DNA from: Solirubrobacteraceae bacterium
Lineage (GTDB): Bacteria > Actinomycetota > Thermoleophilia > Solirubrobacterales > Solirubrobacteraceae
Assembly: GCA_025455895.1 (NCBI GenBank)
Contig: JALOLQ010000020.1
Coordinates: 1 to 12,240 of the forward strand
Direction of reading: 5' to 3'
Length of the DNA: 12,240 nucleotides
The notes under the pieces were generated by a model that searched no databases, was not told where the DNA came from, and was given only the letters and a program-made list of their open reading frames with translations. A program made the position numbers and the translations under genes. This document shows positions 1-6,645 of this stretch, piece by piece (positions within the stretch are counted from its first letter, which is position 1; the number at the start of each line of letters is the position of its first letter).

Positions 1-1
1 G

Positions 2-1318
2 CTGCTCGACGGGGCCGACATCATCGGCCAGGCCCAGACGGGCTCGGGGAAGACCGCCGCCTTCGGGCTGCCGATGGTCGAGTACGTCGATCCGGAGGTC
101 TCCGACTGCCAGGCGCTGGTCCTCACCCCGACCCGCGAGCTGTGCATCCAGGTGACCCAGGCGCTGCGCGCCTACGGCACGCCGAAGGGCGTCGACGTCG
201 TCGCCGTCTTCGGCGGCGCGCCGATCCGCACCCAGCAGGCCCAGCTGCGCGCCGGGGGGCACGTCGTCGTCGGCACCGTCGGCCGCGTGCTCGACCTGAT
301 CCAGCGCGGCTCGCTGATCCTCCACGACTGCCGCTACGTCGTGCTCGACGAGGCCGACGAGATGCTCGACCTCGGCTTCCTCGAGGACGTCGAGCGGATC
401 CTCGCGATCACCCCGAGCGGCCGCCAGACCGCGCTCTTCAGCGCGACGATGCCGCCGCCGATCCGCAAGCTCGCCGACCGCTACCTCTACGACCCGGTGA
501 CCGTGAAGGTCGAGGCCAAGACGCTCACCGTCGACACCGTCGAGCAGTTCCAGGTCGAGGTCGACGCGAAGGACAAGGCGCCGACGCTCGTCCGCGTGCT
601 CGAGGCCGAGCGCCCCACGCAGGCGATCGTCTTCGCGCGCACGAAGGTCCGCACCGATCAGCTCTTCCGCACGTTGCGCGACAAGGGACTGAACGTGAAG
701 GCGCTCCACGGAGACATGTCGCAGGGCCAGCGCGACGGCGTGATGCTCGCGTTCAAGAGCGGGCGGCTGCCCGTGCTGGTCGCCACCGACGTGGCCGCGC
801 GCGGGCTCGACATCTCGACGGTCACGCACGTCGTGAACTTCGACGTGCCGACCTCCCCGGACGTCTACGTGCACCGCATCGGCCGCACCGGCCGCGTCGG
901 CCGCTCCGGCCGCGCCGTGACCTTCGTCGAGCCCCGCCAGAAGCGCGAGCTCGAGGCGATCGAGAAGCACATCGGCACCTCGATCACGCCGTGGTCCCCG
1001 GGGGCCACGACCACGCCGCCGAAGGTCGTCGAGCGCCCGCGCCGGCACGAGAAGCCGCACGTGCGCCGCGACGGGGACGAGACGTGGACGAAGCTCATCG
1101 TCGGCGCGGGTCGCGGCGCCGGGATCGAGCCGGCCGACCTGATCCACGCCGTGACGTCGGCGGCCGGGATCGACGGCGAGGCGATCCGCGACGTGCGCGT
1201 GCTCGAGCACTTCTCGTTCCTGTCGGTCCCCGAGGCGGAGGCCGGCCGGATCGTCGAGCAGGTGACCGGCGAGCAGGTCGGCGGCACGACGCTGCGCCTC
1301 GAGACGGTGGCCGCGTGA
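2..1318 (+). CDS. DEAD-box ATP-dependent RNA helicase, DbpA/CsdA type (5' partial)
   Basis: ATP-dependent RNA helicase of the DEAD-box family, acting in the cytoplasm on structured RNA; relatives work in ribosome assembly or cold adaptation. The frame is open from the window edge, so the N-terminus and Q motif are missing; 438 residues are visible. In window numbering: motif I AQTGSGKT (about 12-19), PTREL (43-47), DEAD (116-119), SAT (147-149), ATDVAARGLD (motif V) and HRIGRTGR (291-298). The helicase core is followed by a basic linker, then residues 362-438 starting WTKLIVGAGRGAG, which match the DbpA-type RNA-binding domain (PF03880). That domain separates it from RhlE-like proteins lacking it. 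Motif Ib reads TVGR instead of the usual TPGR. DbpA versus CsdA/DeaD cannot be decided, so no symbol is given. The next gene starts 49 bases after its TGA. Confidence 0.95.
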   Translation: MLDGADIIGQAQTGSGKTAAFGLPMVEYVDPEVSDCQALVLTPTRELCIQVTQALRAYGTPKGVDVVAVFGGAPIRTQQAQLRAGGHVVVGTVGRVLDLIQRGSLILHDCRYVVLDEADEMLDLGFLEDVERILAITPSGRQTALFSATMPPPIRKLADRYLYDPVTVKVEAKTLTVDTVEQFQVEVDAKDKAPTLVRVLEAERPTQAIVFARTKVRTDQLFRTLRDKGLNVKALHGDMSQGQRDGVMLAFKSGRLPVLVATDVAARGLDISTVTHVVNFDVPTSPDVYVHRIGRTGRVGRSGRAVTFVEPRQKRELEAIEKHIGTSITPWSPGATTTPPKVVERPRRHEKPHVRRDGDETWTKLIVGAGRGAGIEPADLIHAVTSAAGIDGEAIRDVRVLEHFSFLSVPEAEAGRIVEQVTGEQVGGTTLRLETVAA

Positions 1319-1367
1319 CGGGTCCCCTTTGTGTGCCGCCCGCGCGTGTGGAAGGCTGTCGCGGACG

Positions 1368-2429
1368 ATGACGCTGCAGGACGCCGAGCCGCAGGTCGCC
1401 CCGGACGGCGACGCCCCGCTCCCCGAGACGCTGCCCGGCGACGGGCTGCTCGACCCGGTCGCGGCCGACGTCCCGGTCGACCCCGTCGACACGGGGCCGA
1501 CGTGCCGCGCCTGCGGCACCGCGCTCGGTGACGGCCAGGACTGGTGCCTGGAATGCGGCACCGCGACCACGGCGCCGCGGCGCCTGCCCGGGCTGCGCGC
1601 GCTCGGGATCGCCGGGGTGCTCACGCTCGCGCTCACCGGCGGCGCCGTCGCCGCCAGCTACGCCGCGCTGAACCAGGAGCCGCCGCCGCAGCAGACGAAG
1701 GTCGAGACCGTCGCCCAGACCACGCCCGCGCCGACGACCGAGACGACGCCCGAGGACGTCGAGCCGCTGCCCACGGTGGACGACACGCCGCTGCCGCCGC
1801 CCGCGGCCGACGTGACCCCGATCACGCCCGCGCCGGTCACGCCGGTGACCCCCGTCACCCCGGTGACCACGACGCCGAGCACCACCACGACGACGACGAC
1901 CGAGACGAAGCCCAAGCCCGAGTTCACGCGCGTGGTCCTGCCCGCCGACGCCGGGGCGCTGTACGACCCGGCCAAGCGCGCGACGGCGTCCGGCGACCCG
2001 GCGAAGGCGCTCGACGGGAACTTCGGCACCTCGTGGTTCGTGACGGTGCCCGAGGGCTCCGACATGAACGTCGGGTACCTCATCGACCTCGGCGACCCGA
2101 CCGCGCTGAAGCGCATCGACGTCTTCACGAAGACCCCGGGCTTCACCGTGCAGGTCTTCGGCGCCGCCGGCAAGGCCGCCCCCGAGGAGGCCGACAGCGC
2201 CAAGTGGAAGCCGCTCGGCGAGGCCGGCTCGGTCGACGGCGACCCGGCCGAGGGCGCCGCCCCGTCGGTTCCGCCGCTCACCGGCGACAAGGCCGGCGAC
2301 GGGCGCATCAACCTCCCGCTCGACGAGGGCGAGGCCGGCGCGGAGTACCGCTGGGTGCTCGTGTGGTTCACGACGCCCCCCGCCTCCGGCCCGACCGTCC
2401 GCATCAACGAGTTCAAGCTCTACGGCTGA
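1368..2429 (+). CDS. Membrane-anchored zinc-ribbon / discoidin-like protein
   Basis: No specific function recognised. The 353-residue product has an acidic N-terminus, a zinc ribbon made of two CxxC pairs (C46/C49 and C60/C63), and a single hydrophobic helix at about 76-96. A low-complexity Pro/Thr linker (about 100-185) holds tandem VTP units and a run of threonines. The C-terminal domain (about 188-353) resembles the F5/8 type C (discoidin) fold: it includes DGNFGTSWF near its start, a GYLIDLG strand and a final INEFKLYG strand. The topology suggests a cytoplasmic metal-binding end and an extracytoplasmic end that could bind carbohydrate or cell wall; that is inference. I chose ATG 1368 over the in-frame TTG at 1329 because the 13 extra residues look non-native. 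No strong ribosome-binding site is visible. Confidence 0.85.
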   Translation: MTLQDAEPQVAPDGDAPLPETLPGDGLLDPVAADVPVDPVDTGPTCRACGTALGDGQDWCLECGTATTAPRRLPGLRALGIAGVLTLALTGGAVAASYAALNQEPPPQQTKVETVAQTTPAPTTETTPEDVEPLPTVDDTPLPPPAADVTPITPAPVTPVTPVTPVTTTPSTTTTTTTETKPKPEFTRVVLPADAGALYDPAKRATASGDPAKALDGNFGTSWFVTVPEGSDMNVGYLIDLGDPTALKRIDVFTKTPGFTVQVFGAAGKAAPEEADSAKWKPLGEAGSVDGDPAEGAAPSVPPLTGDKAGDGRINLPLDEGEAGAEYRWVLVWFTTPPASGPTVRINEFKLYG

Positions 2430-2455
2430 GCCGCGGCCCGGCCGCCACCCCGACG

Positions 2456-2461
2456 AAGGAG
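2456..2461 (+). promoter_or_regulatory. Ribosome-binding site of the cyclophilin gene
   Basis: AAGGAG lies 5 bases before ATG 2467. It is one of only two strong Shine-Dalgarno sequences in the window, and it decides this start over the in-frame ATG at 2482. Confidence 0.8.
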
Positions 2462-2466
2462 CATCC

Positions 2467-2922
2467 ATGTCCGTGGCCACGATGACCACCAGCGAGGGCG
2501 AGATCACGATCGAGCTCTTCGACGACGCCGCGCCGAAGACGGTCGAGAACTTCCGCACGCTCGCGGGCAAGGGCTTCTACGACGGGCTGGGCTTCCACCG
2601 CGTGATCCCGGACTTCATGATCCAGGGCGGCTGCCCGGACGGGAACGGCACCGGCGGACCGGGCTACACGTTCGAGGACGAGTTCAACGACCACAAGGTC
2701 GTGCGCGGCGCGCTCGCGATGGCCAACGCCGGCCCGAACACGAACGGCTCGCAGTTCTTCATCGTCACCGCCGACGCGTGCCCCTGGCTCGACGGCAAGC
2801 ACACCGTCTTCGGCCAGGTGACCGCCGGCCAGGACGTCGTCGACCGTATCCAGGGCGTCGCCACCGACCCGCGCGACGCGCCGCTGGACCCGGTGGGGAT
2901 CGTGACGCTGACGGTGGAGTAG
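2467..2922 (+). CDS. Cyclophilin-type peptidyl-prolyl cis-trans isomerase
   Basis: Catalyses cis-trans isomerisation of X-Pro peptide bonds during protein folding. The 151-residue product is a single cyclophilin domain with no signal peptide or membrane segment, so it should be cytoplasmic. Active-site signatures are intact: FHRVIPDFMIQGG (43-55) with the catalytic Arg45, Phe50 and Gln53; ANAGPNTNGSQFFI (86-99); and PWLDGKHTVFG with Trp107, the position that binds cyclosporin in human CypA, and His112. A strong Shine-Dalgarno precedes it and it begins 37 bases after the zinc-ribbon gene, so the two may share a transcript. PpiA/PpiB naming cannot be separated from sequence alone. Confidence 0.96.
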   Translation: MSVATMTTSEGEITIELFDDAAPKTVENFRTLAGKGFYDGLGFHRVIPDFMIQGGCPDGNGTGGPGYTFEDEFNDHKVVRGALAMANAGPNTNGSQFFIVTADACPWLDGKHTVFGQVTAGQDVVDRIQGVATDPRDAPLDPVGIVTLTVE

Positions 2923-2954
2923 GGCCCGCGCCAGCGAGCCCGCCGCCCGCCGTG

Positions 2955-2960
2955 TAGCCT
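2955..2960 (+). promoter_or_regulatory. Predicted -10 element for the aldehyde dehydrogenase gene
   Basis: TAGCCT fits the actinobacterial TANNNT -10 pattern and matches the other hexamers in the window. Here it lies 40 bases from the start codon, so the transcript would have a leader of roughly 30-35 bases carrying a ribosome-binding site. No clear -35 box is visible. Confidence 0.5.
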
Positions 2961-2990
2961 CCCTCGACACCGCGTCAACCGCAGTCCGCC

Positions 2991-2995
2991 AGGAG
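2991..2995 (+). promoter_or_regulatory. Ribosome-binding site of the aldehyde dehydrogenase gene
   Basis: AGGAG ends 5 bases before ATG 3001 and supports that start. It fits with this being a leadered gene, unlike the genes whose -10 lies 7-8 bases upstream. Confidence 0.75.
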
Positions 2996-3000
2996 CACAG

Positions 3001-4542
3001 ATGACGAGCGTCGAGCACGAGCCGGCCGTCGAGGCCGCCACCAACGGCAGCGGCGGGATCCCCGTCGAGAACCCCGCGACGGGGGAGGTCATCGCCACCG
3101 TCCCCGACCTCACGGCCGAGGAGGTGCGCGAGCTCGCCGAGCGCGCGCGCGTCGTCCAGCCGGGCTGGGCGGCGCTCGGCTTCGACGAGCGCGGCAAGCT
3201 GCTGCTGCGCGCGCAGAAGTGGCTGCTCGACAACGCCGACCGCGTCACCCAGACGATCGTCTCGGAGACCGGCAAGACCTACGAGGACGCGCAGCTCGCG
3301 GAGATCTCCTACGGCGCCGCGGCCTTCGGGTTCTGGGCCAAGAACGCCGGCAAGTACCTGGCCGACGAGAAGGTGCGGTCCTCGAACCTGCTGGTCGCCG
3401 GGCGCAAGCTCAAGGTCCGCTGGCGCCCGCTCGGCGTCATCGGCGTCATCGGCCCGTGGAACTACCCGCTGACCAACTCGTTCGGCGACTGCATCCCCGC
3501 GCTCGCCGCCGGCAACGCGGTGATCCTCAAGCCCAGCGAGGTCACGCCGCTCACGTCGCTGCTGCTGAAGGAGGGCCTGGACGAGTGCGGCTTCCCGGCC
3601 GACATCTTCCAGGTCGCCACCGGCCGCGGCGACACCGGCCGGGCGCTGATCGACGAGGCGGACATGATCATGTTCACCGGCTCGACCCGCACCGGCCGCA
3701 AGGTCGCGACGGCCTGCGCCGAGCGCCTGATCCCGTGCGCGCTCGAGCTGGGCGGCAAGGATCCGATGATCGTCCTGCGCGATGCCGATCTCGACCGCGC
3801 GGCGAACTGCGCGGCGTTCTACTCGATGCAGAACTCGGGTCAGACCTGCATCTCCGTCGAGCGCGTGTACGTCGAGGCGCCGGTGTACGACGAGTTCGTC
3901 GCCAAGGTCCTCGAGCGGATCCGCATGCTGCGCCAGGGCCGCCCCGAGGGGCCCGGCTCGGTGGACGTCGGCGCGATGACCTTCCCGCCGCAGCTCGACC
4001 TCGTCGAGGCGCATGTGCAGGACGCGGTCGCCAAGGGCGCGAAGGTCGAGGTCGGCGGCAAGCGCTCCGACGGGCCGGGTCTGTTCTTCGAGCCGACGGT
4101 CATGACCGGCGTGGACCACACGATGACCGCGATGACCGAGGAGACGTTCGGCCCGACGCTGCCGATCATGAAGGTCAAGGACGCCGAGGAGGCGATCCGC
4201 CTGGCCAACGACTCGCCGTACGGCCTGCAGGCCTCGGTGTTCACGAAGGACCTCGCCAAGGGCGAGGCGGTCGCGGGCCGCATCCACAGCGGCGCGGTGT
4301 GCGTGAACGACGCGATGCTGAACTACGTCGCGCTCGAGCTGCCGATGGGCGGCGCGAAGGAGTCCGGCCTGGGCACGCGGCACGGCGCCGGCGGGATCCG
4401 CAAGTTCTGCGAGTCGCAGTCGATCCTCGTCTCGCGCGGCTTCCCGAAGCGGGACTTCCACATGTTCCCGTACACGCCGGGCATGACCAAGCGCCTCGGG
4501 CAGGGCATCAAGCTCATGCACGGGCGCGGCAAGCGCGACTAG
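3001..4542 (+). CDS. NAD(P)-dependent aldehyde dehydrogenase (possibly succinate-semialdehyde type)
   Basis: Oxidises an aldehyde to a carboxylic acid with NAD(P)+. The 513-residue product covers the full ALDH fold. Conserved points are GPWNYP (151-156, with oxyanion-hole Asn154), KPSE (177-180, cofactor binding), the general base Glu249 in ELGGKDP, the nucleophile Cys283 in NSGQTC, and ETFGP (381-385). The pattern GxGTRHGxxGIxKFCExQSI near the C-terminus resembles GabD2-like succinate-semialdehyde dehydrogenases of actinobacteria, but the substrate cannot be read from sequence. A C-terminal extension of about 35 residues (FPKRDFHMFPYTP and a basic end) follows the domain and might touch the membrane. 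LhgO follows after 14 bases and is probably co-transcribed. Coenzyme A-independent ALDHs for other aldehydes remain possible. Confidence 0.93.
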   Translation: MTSVEHEPAVEAATNGSGGIPVENPATGEVIATVPDLTAEEVRELAERARVVQPGWAALGFDERGKLLLRAQKWLLDNADRVTQTIVSETGKTYEDAQLAEISYGAAAFGFWAKNAGKYLADEKVRSSNLLVAGRKLKVRWRPLGVIGVIGPWNYPLTNSFGDCIPALAAGNAVILKPSEVTPLTSLLLKEGLDECGFPADIFQVATGRGDTGRALIDEADMIMFTGSTRTGRKVATACAERLIPCALELGGKDPMIVLRDADLDRAANCAAFYSMQNSGQTCISVERVYVEAPVYDEFVAKVLERIRMLRQGRPEGPGSVDVGAMTFPPQLDLVEAHVQDAVAKGAKVEVGGKRSDGPGLFFEPTVMTGVDHTMTAMTEETFGPTLPIMKVKDAEEAIRLANDSPYGLQASVFTKDLAKGEAVAGRIHSGAVCVNDAMLNYVALELPMGGAKESGLGTRHGAGGIRKFCESQSILVSRGFPKRDFHMFPYTPGMTKRLGQGIKLMHGRGKRD

Positions 4543-4556
4543 ACGGGCGGCCTGCG

Positions 4557-5762
4557 ATTCCCGGCTCCGACCTCGACGTCGTCGTCGTCGGAGCCGGCAT
4601 CGTCGGCCTGGCCACGGCGCGCGAGCTGCTCGCGCGCCGGCCGGGACTGCGGCTCGCGGTGCTCGAGCGCGAGGCCGCGGTCGGCCGGCACCAGACCGGG
4701 CACAACAGCGGCGTCGTCCACGCGGGGATCTACTACGCGCCCGGCTCGCTGAAGGCGCGCCTCGCCGTGGAGGGTGCGCGCGAGCTCGTCGCCTACGCCG
4801 AGGAGCGCGGGCTGCCGCTGCGGCGCTGCGGCAAGCTCATCGTCGCGGCGCGGCCCGCGGACCTGCCGCGGCTCGACGAGCTCGAGCGCCGCGCGCACGC
4901 CAACGGCGTGCCGGGGGTCCGGCGGCTCGCGGCGGCCGAGATCCGGGAGATCGAGCCGCACGCGCGCGGGCTGGCGGCGCTGCACTCGCCCGCCACGGCG
5001 GTGGTGGACTTCGGCGCGGTCGCCGCGGCGCTTGCCGACGACGTGCGCGCGGCCGGCGGCGAGATCCGCACCGGGACCGCCGTGCACGCGCTGAGGCGCG
5101 AGGGCGGGCGGGTGCGGGTGGCGCTCGAGGGCGGCGCGCTCACCGCCGGCGCGGCCGTCGCGTGCGCGGGCCTGTGGGCCGATCGCCTCGCCGTCGCCGG
5201 CGGAGGCCGGCGCGAGCCGGCGATCGTCCCGTTCCGGGGCGCCTACCGTGCCCTGCGCCCCGAGCGCGCGCACCTCGTCAAGGCGCTGATCTACCCGGTG
5301 CCCGACCCGGACCTCCCGTTCCTCGGCGTCCACCTCACGCGCGACGTCCACGACGAGGTGCACGTCGGGCCGACCGCGCTGCTCGCGCCCGCCCGCGACG
5401 CCTACCGGCTCGCGCGCCTGGTCCCGCGCGATCTGGCCGACACCGCGCGCTGGCCCGGCACGTGGCGCGTCGCACGGCGCTGGTGGCGCACCGGCCTGCG
5501 CGAGGCGGGCTGGGCGCTGCGCCCGGGGACGCTCGCGCGCGAGGCCGCGCGCTTCGTGCCCGACCTGCGCCCCGCGGATCTCGTCGCCGGCCCGGCCGGC
5601 GTGCGCGCCCAGGCGGTCGCGCGCGACGGGCGCCTGCTCGACGACTTCGCGCTCGATGCCGACGGCCCGGTCGTGCACGTGCGCAACGCGCCCTCCCCGG
5701 CCGCGACCGCGTCGCTCGCGCTCGCCCGCGTGATCGCCGATCGCCTGCCCGCCGCCGCCTAG
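4557..5762 (+). CDS. lhgO: L-2-hydroxyglutarate oxidase (FAD), non-standard start codon
   Basis: FAD enzyme that oxidises L-2-hydroxyglutarate to 2-oxoglutarate; in E. coli LhgO passes electrons to membrane quinone. The N-terminal Rossmann motif GAGIVG (12-17) is followed by HQTGHNSGVVHAGIYY (from 45), CGKLIVA, PFRGAY, LIYPVPDPDLPFLGVHLTRD, PAGVRAQAV and NAPSPAATASL. Together these are diagnostic for the LhgO/YgaF family. The start is odd: this frame has no ATG, GTG or TTG between the end of the aldehyde dehydrogenase and GTG 4659, which lies beyond the FAD motif. The best-placed candidate is ATT 4557, giving 401 residues and a normal distance to the FAD motif; a GGGCGG lies 6 bases upstream. 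A sequencing error is also possible. The TAG stop is part of the next gene's predicted -10. Confidence 0.88.
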   Translation: MPGSDLDVVVVGAGIVGLATARELLARRPGLRLAVLEREAAVGRHQTGHNSGVVHAGIYYAPGSLKARLAVEGARELVAYAEERGLPLRRCGKLIVAARPADLPRLDELERRAHANGVPGVRRLAAAEIREIEPHARGLAALHSPATAVVDFGAVAAALADDVRAAGGEIRTGTAVHALRREGGRVRVALEGGALTAGAAVACAGLWADRLAVAGGGRREPAIVPFRGAYRALRPERAHLVKALIYPVPDPDLPFLGVHLTRDVHDEVHVGPTALLAPARDAYRLARLVPRDLADTARWPGTWRVARRWWRTGLREAGWALRPGTLAREAARFVPDLRPADLVAGPAGVRAQAVARDGRLLDDFALDADGPVVHVRNAPSPAATASLALARVIADRLPAAA

Positions 5763-5765
5763 GCT
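5760..5765 (+). promoter_or_regulatory. Predicted -10 element for the DMT transporter gene (leaderless)
   Basis: TAGGCT ends exactly 7 bases before GTG 5773, so transcription would start at or next to the start codon. Its first three bases are the lhgO stop codon. No -35 box or Shine-Dalgarno is visible. Confidence 0.6.
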
Positions 5766-5772
5766 GCACCCG

Positions 5773-6621
5773 GTGCTCGCGCTGGTGATCTCGCTGCTCG
5801 CCTCGGTCTCCTGGGGCTCGACCGACTTCCTGGCCGGGCTCGCGAGCCGCCGCGTGGCCGTTCCCGTCGTCCTGCTCGGCGTCGAGGGCGTCGGTCTCGT
5901 GCTCATCGGCCTGGTGATCCTCGCCACCGGCGAGTCGCCGCCGCCGGCGGCCACGCTGGCCCAGGGCGCCGCCGCCGGCGTCGTCGGCGTCACCGGGCTC
6001 GGGCTCTTCTTCTACGCCCTCACGCTCGGGAAGATGGGCGTCGTGGCCCCGGTCAGCGCCTGCGGTGCGGCGCTGCCGGCCGTCGTCGGCCTGGCCACGG
6101 GCGACCCGTTCTCCGGGGCGCTGGCCGTCGGGCTGGTGTGCGCGCTGGCGGGCATCGTGCTCGTCTCGCTCGAGGCCGAGCACGAGGAGCAGGCGCACCA
6201 CACGCAGCGCGGCGGGCGCGCGATCGCCTTCGCGCTGCTCGCGGCGCTCGGGTTCGGCGGCTACTACGTGCTCTTCGACGGGGTCGCCGACGAGAGCGTG
6301 CCCTGGGGCCTGGTGGCCGCGCGCGGCCTGCCCGTGATCGTCCTGATCGGCGTGGTGCTCGTGCGCCGGCTGACGCTTCCCCGCGGCGGCGTGCGCGGCC
6401 TGATCGCCGGCGCCGGCGCGCTCGACATCACCGCGACGACGCTCTACGGCGTCGCCCTCACCCAGGGCTCGCTGAGCGTCGTCTCGGTCGTCGGGTCGCT
6501 GTTCCCGGTGACGACCGTCGTGCTCGCGCGCGTCGTCCTCAAGGAGCGGCTGCGCCGCGTGCAGGCGGCCGGCGTGGTGCTCGCGCTCGGCGGGGTGGCG
6601 CTGATCGCGGCGGGCGGCTGA
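5773..6621 (+). CDS. DMT superfamily (EamA-type) transporter
   Basis: Integral inner-membrane carrier of the drug/metabolite transporter superfamily; substrate unknown. The 282-residue protein is almost wholly hydrophobic with about ten transmembrane segments. It is arranged as two EamA-like halves (about 1-130 and 148-282), joined by a short charged loop rich in Glu, His and Arg near 135-148. The first helix contains SVSWGSTDFLAGL and the second half ends VVLKERLRRVQAAGVVLALGGVALIA, both typical of EamA domains. The start is GTG, set by the predicted leaderless promoter and by the position of the first helix. Metabolite or amino-acid export is common in the family but nothing here identifies the cargo. 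Confidence 0.88.
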   Translation: MLALVISLLASVSWGSTDFLAGLASRRVAVPVVLLGVEGVGLVLIGLVILATGESPPPAATLAQGAAAGVVGVTGLGLFFYALTLGKMGVVAPVSACGAALPAVVGLATGDPFSGALAVGLVCALAGIVLVSLEAEHEEQAHHTQRGGRAIAFALLAALGFGGYYVLFDGVADESVPWGLVAARGLPVIVLIGVVLVRRLTLPRGGVRGLIAGAGALDITATTLYGVALTQGSLSVVSVVGSLFPVTTVVLARVVLKERLRRVQAAGVVLALGGVALIAAGG

Positions 6622-6632
6622 GCGCCGCCGCG

Positions 6633-6638
6633 TAGGCT
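6633..6638 (+). promoter_or_regulatory. Predicted -10 element for the ctaG-like gene (leaderless)
   Basis: TAGGCT ends exactly 7 bases before GTG 6646 in the 24-base gap after the transporter gene. It has the same hexamer and spacing as the transporter's own promoter. No Shine-Dalgarno is present. Confidence 0.6.
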
Positions 6639-6645
6639 CCCGCAC

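Noticed and set aside
1352..1357. AAGGCT as a -10 element for the zinc-ribbon gene
   Set aside because: It departs from TANNNT at the first base and lies 10 bases from ATG 1368, so it does not fit the set well enough to list.
1833..1905. Tandem repeat of GTGACCCC/GTCACGCC-type units and an ACG/ACC run as a non-coding repeat element
   Set aside because: The repeats are in frame and encode the VTP units and threonine run of the Pro/Thr linker, so they are explained by the protein.
2433..2445. GC palindrome (GCGGCC-C-GGCCGC) after the zinc-ribbon gene as a terminator
   Set aside because: The one-base centre cannot form a normal hairpin loop and no T-run follows; such palindromes are expected in DNA of this composition.
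2413..4521. 702-codon minus-strand open frame opposite the cyclophilin and aldehyde dehydrogenase genes
   Set aside because: Its product is a low-complexity mix of Arg, Ala, Gly, Asp, Val and Leu with no motif. It arises because GC-rich codons of the two real genes leave the antisense frame free of stops.
3219..4556. Long open stretch upstream of, and in frame with, lhgO
   Set aside because: The translated stretch is Arg/Gly/Pro-rich shadow of the aldehyde dehydrogenase; family similarity starts only at the LhgO FAD motif.
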